From: Gemmatimonadota bacterium
GTDB lineage: Bacteria > Gemmatimonadota > Gemmatimonadetes > Gemmatimonadales > GWC2-71-9
DNA: 64,000 nt
Direction: 5' to 3'
Assembly: GCA_009692115.1 (NCBI GenBank)
Contig: SHZU01000002.1
Span: 248,001 to 312,000, forward strand
Positions 15,582 to 24,833 of the stretch are shown one piece after another. The translations under genes were made by a program, and so were the position numbers. Position 1 is the first letter of the stretch, and each line of letters opens with the position of its first letter. Below the pieces are notes generated by a model. It saw only the letters and a list, made by a program, of their open reading frames with translations, was not told the origin of the DNA and did not search any database.

Positions 15582-17309
15582 ATGTCTGCTCGACCTGCGA
15601 CGGTCGCTGCGACGATAGCCCGCTTCATCGCAGGACAAGGCGTCGGCCGGGTCTACACGTTGCCCGGCTCGCATGTGAAGCCGATCTGCAGTGAGTTGGC
15701 CCGGCTTGGAATTCGCATCGTCTCGGCGCGACACGAATGCGCCGCGGTCCACATGGCGCACGCTGAAGCAGACCTCACCGGACGAATCGGGATCGCTTTG
15801 GTGACGGCCGGACCGGGCCTTACCAATGCCGTCACGGGAATCGCGAGCGCCTATCTGTCGCGGACGCCGCTCCTGGTCATGTCGGCGCGGGTACCCGATC
15901 CGCAGGCGGGCATGGGAGCCCTCGAGGAGGTTCCGCAGGCTGACCTCGTACGTCCGGTGTGCCGTTACGTTCGGGAAATCTCCGAGGCGCGTCACGTACT
16001 GCCCGGCCTGCACATGGCCGCGACGATCGCGTTGGGCAGCGACGGACCACCGGGACCCGGGTACGTCGACTTCGCCCCGAACCTCCTCGCGCAGGAGATG
16101 CCGGACTGGTATCTCGACCGGCATTGGTTCATGCCGGTGGTCCGCCCTGCCCGCTTGCCTCACCATGATAGCATCGCGCTTGCCGCGCAACTTCTTCGCA
16201 GTAGTCGGCGGCCGCTCGCAATCGGCGGCCGGGGAGCGCTGGGAGCTGGAGCGGTGTTAGAGAGGTTCCTGCAGGCCTCCGGGTGCCTGTATTTGGACAC
16301 CAGAGAGAGCCGCGGTGTGGTCCCTCCGGACAACCCTCACGCCGTACCCGCGCTGCGGGCCCGCGCGATGGCCGAAGCGGACTTGGTGATTACCCTTGGC
16401 AGACGCCTGGATTTCGAGCTCGCCTACGGCTCGGGTGCTGTCTTCTCCGAATCCGCGCGCTTCATTCGAATCGGTCGCAGTGCGGAGGAGCTGTCTGAGA
16501 ACCGATGTGGCGACGTCGCCGTCTGCGCCGACGTGGACCGAGCCCTGGAGGCTCTCGCGAATTCCGGCGCTAGACCGGCGGAGGCCGATACGGCCTGGAA
16601 GGATGAGCTTATCGCTGCGAACGTCGAGAAGACGCGCATCAAGACGCCGAGCCTGACCACGCGGCCGCCGGGCGCCGACGGGCGGATGCATCCGCTGACG
16701 CTCATCGAGGCGATCAACCGAATCATTGACAGCGACACGATCTGCATCGTGGACGGCGGAGACATCCTGTCGTTCGCTCGGATTGGGCTTCGGACGTGGA
16801 CCTATCTTGACCTGGGGCCGTTTGGATGTCTGGGGTCAGGGGTACCGTACGCCGTGGCTTCCGCTCTGGCGTTCCCTTCTCGGAGGACCATTGCCCTGAT
16901 CGGCGACGGGGCATTCGGGTTTGGCGCGATGGAAGTCGAAACCGCAGTACGCACGAGCGCTCGGGCGCTCTTCGTGGTCGCGAACAACGACGCCTGGAAC
17001 ATCGAACGCCAAGATCAACTGATGAAGTATCCGGACCAGGATCTCGGGACTGAGCTATCGCCGTGCCGCTACGATCTGCTCGCCAGGTCGCTGGGGGCCC
17101 ACGGGGAGCGCGTGGAGCGGGCCGTGGACCTGGCGGACGCGCTCGAGCGAGGCCTTGCCAACCTGCCGGCGGTCATCGATGTCGCGGTGACCCGCGATGC
17201 CGTGTCACCCGATACGAGGAGTGGACTGGCAAACGTCCCGCCGCTTCACGCAACCCAGTCCTGGGACGACGCGGAGCGACGGATGTTGGAGCGGCCTCCG
17301 CTCGGATGA
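15582..17309 (+). CDS. ThDP-dependent enzyme, probable 2-hydroxyacyl-CoA lyase
   Basis: A 575-residue protein of the acetolactate synthase/oxalyl-CoA decarboxylase/HACL superfamily, starting at ATG 15582 after GGAGG. Glu52 ('HE') is the cofactor-activating glutamate. The ThDP motif begins 'GDGAFGFG' and ends 'NND'. Ile474-Glu475 in 'AWNIERQDQ' corresponds in position and context to Ile492-Glu493 of the Actinomycetospora lyase, where Glu493 is the catalytic acid/base. A C-terminal extension of about 35 residues recalls that enzyme's lid. The known lyase cleaves 2-hydroxyisobutyryl-CoA to acetone and formyl-CoA. Mirrored promoters tie it to the mutase operon. Alternatives are a glyoxylate carboligase or acetolactate synthase-like enzyme; no regulatory-subunit gene is adjacent. 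Confidence 0.72.
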   Translation: MSARPATVAATIARFIAGQGVGRVYTLPGSHVKPICSELARLGIRIVSARHECAAVHMAHAEADLTGRIGIALVTAGPGLTNAVTGIASAYLSRTPLLVMSARVPDPQAGMGALEEVPQADLVRPVCRYVREISEARHVLPGLHMAATIALGSDGPPGPGYVDFAPNLLAQEMPDWYLDRHWFMPVVRPARLPHHDSIALAAQLLRSSRRPLAIGGRGALGAGAVLERFLQASGCLYLDTRESRGVVPPDNPHAVPALRARAMAEADLVITLGRRLDFELAYGSGAVFSESARFIRIGRSAEELSENRCGDVAVCADVDRALEALANSGARPAEADTAWKDELIAANVEKTRIKTPSLTTRPPGADGRMHPLTLIEAINRIIDSDTICIVDGGDILSFARIGLRTWTYLDLGPFGCLGSGVPYAVASALAFPSRRTIALIGDGAFGFGAMEVETAVRTSARALFVVANNDAWNIERQDQLMKYPDQDLGTELSPCRYDLLARSLGAHGERVERAVDLADALERGLANLPAVIDVAVTRDAVSPDTRSGLANVPPLHATQSWDDAERRMLERPPLG

Positions 17310-17352
17310 AAAGCCCGGTCGCTCTGCGCTACCCACTATTGCGAGGACTCCA

Positions 17353-18231
17353 ATGCTCCAGATCGACAAGCTCACCCACGTCTATCCGAACGGCACCCGT
17401 GCGCTCGACTCGGTGTCGATCGATGTCCCGCGCGGCATGTTCGGGCTCCTCGGCCCAAATGGCGCCGGCAAGTCGACGCTGATGCGCTGCATCGCCAGCT
17501 TGCAGGTGCCCACGTCGGGGGCGATCCGCTTCGACTCGATCGATGTCCTCGCGACACCCGACCTGCTGCGGCGCACCCTCGGCTACTTGCCCCAGGACTT
17601 TGGCGTCTACCCACGGGTCTCGGCCTACGAGATGCTCGATCATCTGGCCGTGCTCAAAGGCTATGGAGCCCGGGGGGAGCGGCGCGAGGTCGTTGAAGCG
17701 CTGCTGCACCAGGTCAACCTGTTCGATGTGCGGCAGAAGGCGCTGGCCGGCTTTTCCGGCGGCATGCGGCAGCGCTTTGGCATCGCCCAGGCCCTGATCG
17801 GCCAGCCGCAGCTCCTCATCGTCGATGAGCCGACGGCGGGTCTCGATCCGGAAGAAAGCAACCGGTTCTTGAACCTGCTCGCCGAGACCGCCGAAAACAT
17901 CGTGGTGATCCTCTCGACCCACATCGTGCAGGACGTGACGGACCTGTGCCAGCGGCTCGCGATCATCGCCGGCGGTCGCATCGTGCGCGCAGGCGCACCT
18001 CTCGATCTCATCGCGGAGCTCCGGGGCCGGGTCTGGCGCAAGGCGATCGGGAAGTCCGAGCTCGAATCGCACCGGGCGGCCCACGAGGTCATCGCCACCC
18101 GGCTGTTTGGCGGCCGCACCCTGATCCACGTGCTGGCGGACGAGCATCCCGGCGAGGGCTTCGAGCCCGCTGAAGGCGGGCTCGAGGACGTGTACTTCTC
18201 GACGCTGTCGCCCAAGCGCCGCGCGGCTTGA
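17353..18231 (+). CDS. ABC transporter ATP-binding protein
   Basis: A 292-residue ABC-2-type ATPase. Walker A 'GPNGAGKST' at 34-42, signature 'FSGGMRQR', Walker B 'LLIVDEPTAGLDP', and an H-loop His in 'STHIV'. The start at ATG 17353 follows GCGAGG. It pairs with the downstream permease/M1 fusion, 9 bp away, as the energising subunit. The 43-bp gap after the ThDP gene leaves open whether they share a transcript. Confidence 0.92.
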   Translation: MLQIDKLTHVYPNGTRALDSVSIDVPRGMFGLLGPNGAGKSTLMRCIASLQVPTSGAIRFDSIDVLATPDLLRRTLGYLPQDFGVYPRVSAYEMLDHLAVLKGYGARGERREVVEALLHQVNLFDVRQKALAGFSGGMRQRFGIAQALIGQPQLLIVDEPTAGLDPEESNRFLNLLAETAENIVVILSTHIVQDVTDLCQRLAIIAGGRIVRAGAPLDLIAELRGRVWRKAIGKSELESHRAAHEVIATRLFGGRTLIHVLADEHPGEGFEPAEGGLEDVYFSTLSPKRRAA

Positions 18232-18240
18232 GGCCCTGAC

Positions 18241-21200
18241 ATGCTACGTCACGTTGCGGGCTTCGAGCTGCGCTACCAGCTCAAGTCGCCGGCATTCTGG
18301 ATCACTAGCCTGATCTTCTTCCTGCTGACCTTCTCGCTTGTCGGGGCCGACAATCTCCAGATCGGGTGGGGCGGCCAAGTGGTCCGAAACTCGCCCTATA
18401 CGGTCGCGCTGGTCTCCTTCGTCATGGTGCTGTGGGCGATCTTCATCGTGACGGCCTTCGTGGCGAATGTCGTGGTGCGCGACGACGAGACCCAGTTCGG
18501 TCCGATCATCTACGCGACCCCGCTCTCGCGGTTCGACTACTTGTTCGGGCGCTTTACCGGTGCCTTCGGGGCCGGGTGCCTCGCGTTCCTGAGCGTGCCG
18601 CTCGGCATCATGATCAGCGCCGCGATGCCGTGGCTCGATCCCGAGACGGTCGGTCCCTTCCGGCTCGGCGACTACCTGTACGTGTACTTCGTCCTCTGCG
18701 TGCCGACGCTATTCATCATGAGCGCGGGTCTCTTTGCTTTGGCAACGGCGGCGCGTTCGATGTTCGCCACCTACATCGGGGCGCTCGTCGTCATCATGCT
18801 CTACCTCGTGACGGTGATTTACTTCCGGCGAGCTGAGTATGCTTCCACGGCCGCGTTGCTCGATCCGTTCGGTCTGTCGGCCCTGCGCGCGGTGACCCGG
18901 AACTGGACCCCGAGCGAGCGGAACGTGCTGTTGCCGCCGATGCAGGGGGCGATGCTCCAGAACCGCGCGTTCTGGCTCGCCGTGAGTTTTGCCCTGCTCG
19001 GGTTCGCGTGGCGGGTGTTTCGCCCGGAGCGCCGATGGCTGGCCAAGGGGCGCAAGGTGGACCGCGGGGCGCAGGGCGTCGGGCCGGCGGTTGCGCCGGC
19101 GCGCCGGCTTCCCGCCGGACCGTCTTCGCATCGCGACTTGGGTTGGGGGCCCCTCGCCGCGTTGACCCGATTCGACATGCTGACCGCACTTCGGAGCCCC
19201 GCCTACGTGATCATGCTCGGCATCGCGTTCATCAACGCGATCGTCGGGTTGTGGCTGGCCGGCGATGACTCGGTGAGCACGATCTTCCCGGTCACCCGCG
19301 TCATGATTCAGACCCTCATCGAGCAGTTTACGGTCATCCCGCTGGTTATCGCCGCCTACTACGCTGGTGAACTCGTCTGGCGCGACCGTGAGCTACGGGT
19401 GCACGAGATCGTCGACGCGACGCCGGCGTCGGATGTGGCGTTCTTCGTGCCGAAGATCCTCGCAATCGCGATCGTGCTGTTCTCGACGGCGCTCATCAGC
19501 GTCGCCGCCGCGGTCTCGGTCCAGGCGCTCAAGGGCTACACCACGTTCGAATTCAGCCACTACCTCATGTGGTATGTGCTGCCGTGGCTCGTCAACATGG
19601 TGCTCTACGCCGTGCTCGCGGTGTTCGTCCAGACCCTCGTGCCGCACAAGTTCGTGGGTCTCTTGGTCATGCTGCTCTTCATCGTCGCGCAGCTGACGCT
19701 CGCGGGGCTCGGTTTCGAGCATAACCTCTACCGTTATGGCTCGACCCCGCCGGTGCCGCTCTCGGACATGAACGGCCAGGGCCCGTTCGCCGGGTATGCC
19801 GCCTGGTTCCACGCGTACTGGACGGCGGGCGCCACGGTCCTCGCCGTACTCGCCTACGCGCTGTGGCGACGGGGCGTGTCTGCGCCACTGCTCGTCCGCC
19901 TGAAGGGTGTCCCGGCCCGGCTGGCCGGGCCGGCGGGGTGGATCATGACCACCGCCGCCGTCGTCATGGCGGCCCTCGGCGGGTTCATTTACTACAACAC
20001 CAACATCGTCAACGAGTATCGGACCTTCCTCGACAGTGAGCGGTGGCTCGCGGCGCACGAGAAGGCGCGAGCCGCCTTTGCATCCGCACCGCAGCCGCGG
20101 ATCACGGACGTGACCCTCGCGATCGACATCTTTCCAGAGGAGCCCAGGGTCGTCACCCGCGGCACCTACGTCATCGAGAACCGCACGGACTCGGCATTGA
20201 GCCAGGTGCACGTGTCATGGCCGCACGCGCTCGAGGTGAAGTCATTCATCGGCCCGATCGACGTGGGCGCGCTCCAGATGCGCTCGCTCGAGGTCACCGG
20301 CGCCCGCCTGACGCGCGAGCTGCCGGATATGAACTACCGGATCTATACGTTCGACGTACCCCTCGCACCCGGCAAGCGGCGCGAGATCCGCTTTGAGACC
20401 GTCCGCGAGCAGCACGGGTTCCGCAACTCGAACAACGAGACCCGGGTCGTCGCGAACGGGACCTTCCTCGATAACCTGCAGATCACGCCCTCGCTCGGGG
20501 TGGACCGCCAGTATCGGATCAGCGGTCGCTCCAAGCGCCGCAAGTACGGGCTGCCGGATGATCTCGGACCGGCGAAGCTCGAGGATGAAGGCGCCCGGGG
20601 ATTCCATTACCTCAGGCGCGACAGCGACTGGGTCAACGCCGACCTGACAGTGTCCACGGTCGCGGATCAAACGATCCTGGCGCCCGGCTACTTGGTCGAC
20701 ACCAAGGTCGCTGACGGCCGGCGGGTCGCGCACTTTCGCACCGAGGCGCCGATCCACAACTTTTTCTCGATCCAGTCGGCCGCGTACGCGGTCCGCGAGG
20801 ATCGCTGGAAGGACGTGGCGCTCGCGGTCTACCATCATCCTGCGCACGCCTACAACGTCGAGGGCATGATCGCCCTCATGAAGGAATCGCTGGACTACTT
20901 CTCGGAGAATTTCAGCCCGTTCCAGTTCCGGCAGCTCCGGGTCGTCGAGTTCCCAGCCTACCGCAATTTCGCCCAGTCGTTCCCGGGTACCATCGCGCAC
21001 TCGGAGGCCGCCGGCTTCATCTTCGACACGTCGAGACCGGAGAACGCGGACTTGGTCACCTACATCACCGCGCATGAAACCGCCCACCAGTGGTGGTTTC
21101 ACCAGGTCGTGAGCGCCGATATGCAGGGCATGACGGTGCTCTCGGAGACACTCGCGCAGTACTCGGCGCTCATGATCATGGAGCGGCTCTATGGGCCGGA

Positions 21201-21879
21201 GAACATCCGCAGATTTCTCAAACGGTCGCTCGACGGCTATTTGAACGGCCGGGGTAGCGAGGCGGTCGAGGAGTTGCCGCTCCAGCGCGTCAACGGCCAG
21301 AGCCAGGCGTACATCGGGTACCAGAAGGGGGCGCTGGTCATGTACCTGCTCAAGGACCAGATCGGCGAGGCGGCGGTCAACCGCGCGCTGCAGGCTCTGC
21401 TCCGTGACTTTGCGTTCAAGGGCCCGCCGTATCCACGGTCGCTCGAACTGGTGAGTCGCCTGCGGGCCGAGGCGGGGCCCGAGCATCAGCAGCTCATCAC
21501 GGACCTGTTTGAGAAGATCACGCTCTACGATCTCAAGGTCGCCAGCGCGCGTTCCAGCCAGCGGCCGGATGGCAAGTGGAACGTGGAGATTGAGGTCGAG
21601 GCCCGGAAGCTCTACGCGGACGGCAAGGGCGTCGAGACCGAGGCCGTTCTCGACGAAGCCTTCGACATTGGAGTATTCGCGGCCGAGCCGGGCACGACGG
21701 GCTACACCAAGGCGAGCGTCTTGTCGGTGGAACGAGGGCGCGTGCGCAGCGGTCGGCAGACGCTCACCGTCGTCGTCGATCAGGAGCCCAAGTTCGCGGG
21801 GGTCGACCCCTACAACAAGTACGTGGACCGCCATCCCAGCGACAACGTGGCGAGGGTGGAGAGTGCCGTGGTGCCTTAG
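18241..21879 (+). CDS. ABC transporter permease fused to M1-family metallopeptidase
   Basis: A 1212-residue two-part protein. Roughly residues 1-590 contain two sets of transmembrane helices of the ABC-2 permease type. The remainder is periplasmic and ends in an M1 aminopeptidase-like domain with zinc motif H945-E-T-A-H949 and a third ligand Glu969. The gap between HExxH and this Glu is 19 residues rather than the usual 18, because of an extra Trp in 'HQWWF'. The fusion is a known but poorly characterised architecture in several phyla. Role is unknown; the peptidase may process peptides exported or sensed by the permease. It is co-oriented with its ATPase (9-bp gap). Confidence 0.9.
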   Translation: MLRHVAGFELRYQLKSPAFWITSLIFFLLTFSLVGADNLQIGWGGQVVRNSPYTVALVSFVMVLWAIFIVTAFVANVVVRDDETQFGPIIYATPLSRFDYLFGRFTGAFGAGCLAFLSVPLGIMISAAMPWLDPETVGPFRLGDYLYVYFVLCVPTLFIMSAGLFALATAARSMFATYIGALVVIMLYLVTVIYFRRAEYASTAALLDPFGLSALRAVTRNWTPSERNVLLPPMQGAMLQNRAFWLAVSFALLGFAWRVFRPERRWLAKGRKVDRGAQGVGPAVAPARRLPAGPSSHRDLGWGPLAALTRFDMLTALRSPAYVIMLGIAFINAIVGLWLAGDDSVSTIFPVTRVMIQTLIEQFTVIPLVIAAYYAGELVWRDRELRVHEIVDATPASDVAFFVPKILAIAIVLFSTALISVAAAVSVQALKGYTTFEFSHYLMWYVLPWLVNMVLYAVLAVFVQTLVPHKFVGLLVMLLFIVAQLTLAGLGFEHNLYRYGSTPPVPLSDMNGQGPFAGYAAWFHAYWTAGATVLAVLAYALWRRGVSAPLLVRLKGVPARLAGPAGWIMTTAAVVMAALGGFIYYNTNIVNEYRTFLDSERWLAAHEKARAAFASAPQPRITDVTLAIDIFPEEPRVVTRGTYVIENRTDSALSQVHVSWPHALEVKSFIGPIDVGALQMRSLEVTGARLTRELPDMNYRIYTFDVPLAPGKRREIRFETVREQHGFRNSNNETRVVANGTFLDNLQITPSLGVDRQYRISGRSKRRKYGLPDDLGPAKLEDEGARGFHYLRRDSDWVNADLTVSTVADQTILAPGYLVDTKVADGRRVAHFRTEAPIHNFFSIQSAAYAVREDRWKDVALAVYHHPAHAYNVEGMIALMKESLDYFSENFSPFQFRQLRVVEFPAYRNFAQSFPGTIAHSEAAGFIFDTSRPENADLVTYITAHETAHQWWFHQVVSADMQGMTVLSETLAQYSALMIMERLYGPENIRRFLKRSLDGYLNGRGSEAVEELPLQRVNGQSQAYIGYQKGALVMYLLKDQIGEAAVNRALQALLRDFAFKGPPYPRSLELVSRLRAEAGPEHQQLITDLFEKITLYDLKVASARSSQRPDGKWNVEIEVEARKLYADGKGVETEAVLDEAFDIGVFAAEPGTTGYTKASVLSVERGRVRSGRQTLTVVVDQEPKFAGVDPYNKYVDRHPSDNVARVESAVVP

Positions 21880-23120
21880 GGCATCCGGCCGTACTTCTTG
21901 AGCGCCGCCACCACCCGGTCCCCCGGCAGTCCGTAGAGCCGGATCCCGTCCGCCCCCGTCATCGTCTCCGATGCGAGCATCGCGTTCACGACCGCCTCTT
22001 CAGTTGCGTCGATCGTGGATTGGAAGAATCCGTCGATCCGATCGTTCTCGAGCATCTTGATCGTCGCGATCGGGGCGATCCCGCCGGCGTAGCCCGCGGC
22101 CCTTGCGTCCTCCCGATTGGCGGTCGAGAACGCGAGAAATAAGTCGCCCGACCCGTTGGCGGCCCAACTCCCCAACCGGCCCAGCCCCATGCCCACCCGC
22201 CGAGCGACCCGCTCCAGCTGATGCGGCAGGAGCGGCGCGTCGGTCGCCACCACGACGATGATCGAGCCTCGGCCTAACGGTCCGTCGGCGGGCTCGTCAC
22301 CGGCCCCACGCCCATCGCCACCCCCACCCCCGTCGCACCGGCGGATGCCCCGGGTCCACGGCCGGCTCAACGGTCCGTCCAGCACCGTGCAGATCCGGAG
22401 GTCGGTGATCTCCCGGCCTACCGGCGCCCCGAGGATGTGGAGGTCGCCGGCGAAGTTGCACTGGACCAGGACGCCTAGCGTGAAACTCGTGGCCGAATCG
22501 ACCTGGACCACCCGGGACGAGGTCCCGATGCCGCCCTTGAAGCCGTTGCACCCCATCCCGGTCCCGCCCCCTACCGCCCCTTCGACCACCCGACCGGTCC
22601 GGGCGCTGTCGAGGGCCGCCCACGCGTGCTCAGGCTTGACGTGCTCGCCGTTGGCGTCGTTGAGGAAATCGAAGGTCTCCGCCACCAGCGGATAGGTGAA
22701 CAGGAGCTCGCGGCCCCGGGCCAGTTGCCATTGAATCGCGGCGTCCCGGACGGTGCCGACACTGTGGGTCCCGGTGATCAGGATCGGGCCCTCGAGGAAG
22801 CCCGATTCCTTGACCCAATTGGTCCCGGTCATGTCGCCGTTGCCGTTCTGGTTGAAGGTCGCCGCCATCACGAAGTCCCAGTCGCCGCGGGGCCGAGGAA
22901 GGATCGCGGTCACCCCGGTGCGGACCGGCCCTTGGTGGGGGATCAACTTGCCCGAGCCCCGAATGATGGTGGCGTGTCCGACCGCGACGCCGGGTACGTC
23001 GGTGATCGCGTTGGCGGGACCAGGGCGCCCGGGGAAGGGAATGCCGAGGTCGCGACCACGAGGCCGGGACTGGGCGGCGAGGGGAGCGACAAGCACCGTG
23101 AGCAGGAGGAGGAATCTCAT
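21876..23120 (-). CDS. P1 family peptidase (DmpA/S58-type), secreted
   Basis: A 414-residue protein starting at ATG 23120 with signal peptide ending 'APLAAQ'; the longer open frame upstream is out of register with the MBL gene and rejected. The DmpA-type autoprocessing site 'KGGIGTSSR' places the nucleophile at about Ser201. Such enzymes self-cleave into two chains and act as L-aminopeptidase/D-esterases or beta-peptidyl aminopeptidases. A glycine/asparate-rich insert (around residues 265-285) precedes the second half and is unusual. It converges with the permease/M1 fusion, overlapping its stop by 4 bp. Confidence 0.88.
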   Translation of the reverse strand: MRFLLLLTVLVAPLAAQSRPRGRDLGIPFPGRPGPANAITDVPGVAVGHATIIRGSGKLIPHQGPVRTGVTAILPRPRGDWDFVMAATFNQNGNGDMTGTNWVKESGFLEGPILITGTHSVGTVRDAAIQWQLARGRELLFTYPLVAETFDFLNDANGEHVKPEHAWAALDSARTGRVVEGAVGGGTGMGCNGFKGGIGTSSRVVQVDSATSFTLGVLVQCNFAGDLHILGAPVGREITDLRICTVLDGPLSRPWTRGIRRCDGGGGGDGRGAGDEPADGPLGRGSIIVVVATDAPLLPHQLERVARRVGMGLGRLGSWAANGSGDLFLAFSTANREDARAAGYAGGIAPIATIKMLENDRIDGFFQSTIDATEEAVVNAMLASETMTGADGIRLYGLPGDRVVAALKKYGRMP

Positions 23121-23136
23121 GGGGGTCCTTTCGGCG

Positions 23137-24045
23137 TTACAATTCGAGCTTCTTCTTCCAGTACCAGGCCAGGCCGTGGTAGCTGGCTCGAAACCCGGAG
23201 AACTCCCGGGCGGCCTGGACGGCCGCTGGGTCGGCCTTGCCGGCCAGCCAGTGGGTGACGTGTTCATCGAACCGGTCAGCCCGGACCTCGTCGGGTAGAT
23301 CTTCCATGAGCAGACGGCGGGCTGCTTCAGTCCACTCATGGAGGCCTCGCCGGAGGTCGGCGAACTGGGTCGGGGGATCTTCGTGAAAGCCGTAGTGGGT
23401 GCTGAAGAGCCGACGAGGTGCCCAGGCCTCAATCCGGTCGATGCTCGCGAGCCAGTCATCGAGGTGAAAGTCGGGTGGCGGGGTGACCGGCATGGTGGCC
23501 GGCAGCTGCGGTAATCGGATCCCGCCACAGTCGCCGACATAGGCTGTGCGGTCGGCCACATCGTAGTACGCCACGTGATGCACGGCATGCCCCGGGGTAT
23601 GGAGGACATCGAACCGCCGGTTCCCCACTCGAATGGTCTCGCCGCCCACCAGGGGGCGGACTTGAGCCGCCGGCACCGGTAAGAACGGGCCCCACAACCG
23701 GTCCATGTCGGCGCCAAAGACGCGGGTGGCGCTGGCCACCAATTTGGCCGGACTGATGAGGTGTTTGGCCCCGAGTTCGTGGACATAGACCACGAGGTTG
23801 GGGTTTTGGTCCACCAGGAGCCCGGTGGCGCCGGCGTGATCGAAGTGAATGTGCGTGAGCAGAATGGCGTGGAGATCTTGGATTCGGACGCCGAGGCGGC
23901 CGAGTTCCGCGGTCAGGGTCTCGAGGGTTGATCCGGGCCCGGTATCGAGAAGAACGGGGCCGGCGTCGGTGGCCAAGAGCTGGGAGGCGACGTACGTTTC
24001 TCGCCCAAGGTGGCGGACGTCGATCGTGGTGTCAGTGAGGGTCAT
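23137..24045 (-). CDS. MBL-fold metallo-hydrolase
   Basis: A 302-residue metallo-beta-lactamase-fold protein with the metal motif 'THIHFDHAG', a later 'HTPGHAVHHV', Asp in 'GDCGG' and His in 'STHYG'. No signal peptide, so probably cytoplasmic. Typical activities include thioester (glyoxalase II-like) and lactone hydrolysis; the substrate is not assignable. It is 16 bp upstream of the P1 peptidase gene in the same direction and 26 bp from the divergent SDR gene. Confidence 0.9.
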   Translation of the reverse strand: MTLTDTTIDVRHLGRETYVASQLLATDAGPVLLDTGPGSTLETLTAELGRLGVRIQDLHAILLTHIHFDHAGATGLLVDQNPNLVVYVHELGAKHLISPAKLVASATRVFGADMDRLWGPFLPVPAAQVRPLVGGETIRVGNRRFDVLHTPGHAVHHVAYYDVADRTAYVGDCGGIRLPQLPATMPVTPPPDFHLDDWLASIDRIEAWAPRRLFSTHYGFHEDPPTQFADLRRGLHEWTEAARRLLMEDLPDEVRADRFDEHVTHWLAGKADPAAVQAAREFSGFRASYHGLAWYWKKKLEL

Positions 24046-24071
24046 CGAAGAAATCTAAGGAGTCGGCAATC

Positions 24072-24833
24072 ATGGCGCAGCGGATTCTGATTACGGCGGC
24101 AGCCTCAGGCATTGGACTGGCGATTGCCCGGCGGTTCGTCGCCGATGGCCACCAGGTCCATATCTGCGATGTCAATCCGCAAGCGGTGGAAGCCGCCAGG
24201 GCTACGTTGCCGGGGGCCAGGGGCAGCGTGGCCGATGTCGGCCAGCCGAAGCAGGTCGAGGCGCTGTTCGCCGAAGCCCTCGGCTGGATGGGCGGCATCG
24301 ACGTCCTGATCAACAACCACGGCATTGCCGGCCCAAGGGGGTTCATCGAGGACCTCGACTACGACGAGTGGGACCACTGCATTCGAGTCAATCTGGGCGG
24401 GATGTTCTACACCATCAAGAACGCCGTGCCCCACATGAAAAAGCAGCGGAGCGGTTGCATTATCAACCTGTCGACGAGTTCGGCGCGGACGATGCTCCCG
24501 AAGCGTGCCGCCTACGTGGCCGGCAAGGTCGGGGTGCTGGGCCTGACCAAGAACTGCGCTCGTGAACTGGGTCCCTGGAACATTCGCTGCAACACGGTGT
24601 TGCCGGGGTTCATGAACAACGCCCGGGGCCGGGGGGTGTTGGCCAAGGTGGCGGCCGACAAGGGCATTCCGGCGGCGCAATTGGAACAGGAAGCCCTCCA
24701 ATACGTTTCGATGCGGACCTGGATTGAGATGGACGAAATCGCCGATCTCTGCGCGTTTCTGGCCAGCGATCAGGCCAAGCACATCTCCGGCCAGGAAATC
24801 GCCGTCGATGGGAACGCGGAGTGGGAAGAATGA
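24072..24833 (+). CDS. SDR family NAD(P)-dependent oxidoreductase
   Basis: A 253-residue classical short-chain dehydrogenase. Cofactor motif is 'TAAASGIG' (residues 8-15, with Ala replacing the usual first Gly), then 'NNHG' at 81-84, Ser137, Tyr148 and Lys152 as the catalytic triad. Its substrate is unknown. The stop overlaps the amidohydrolase start (ATGA), so the two are coupled and probably act in one catabolic route. Confidence 0.9.
   Translation: MAQRILITAAASGIGLAIARRFVADGHQVHICDVNPQAVEAARATLPGARGSVADVGQPKQVEALFAEALGWMGGIDVLINNHGIAGPRGFIEDLDYDEWDHCIRVNLGGMFYTIKNAVPHMKKQRSGCIINLSTSSARTMLPKRAAYVAGKVGVLGLTKNCARELGPWNIRCNTVLPGFMNNARGRGVLAKVAADKGIPAAQLEQEALQYVSMRTWIEMDEIADLCAFLASDQAKHISGQEIAVDGNAEWEE

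Noticed and set aside
15582-17309. Annotation as acetolactate synthase
   Set aside because: No regulatory subunit or branched-chain genes are adjacent, and the Ile-Glu pair and C-terminal extension fit a CoA lyase better. Not fully excluded.
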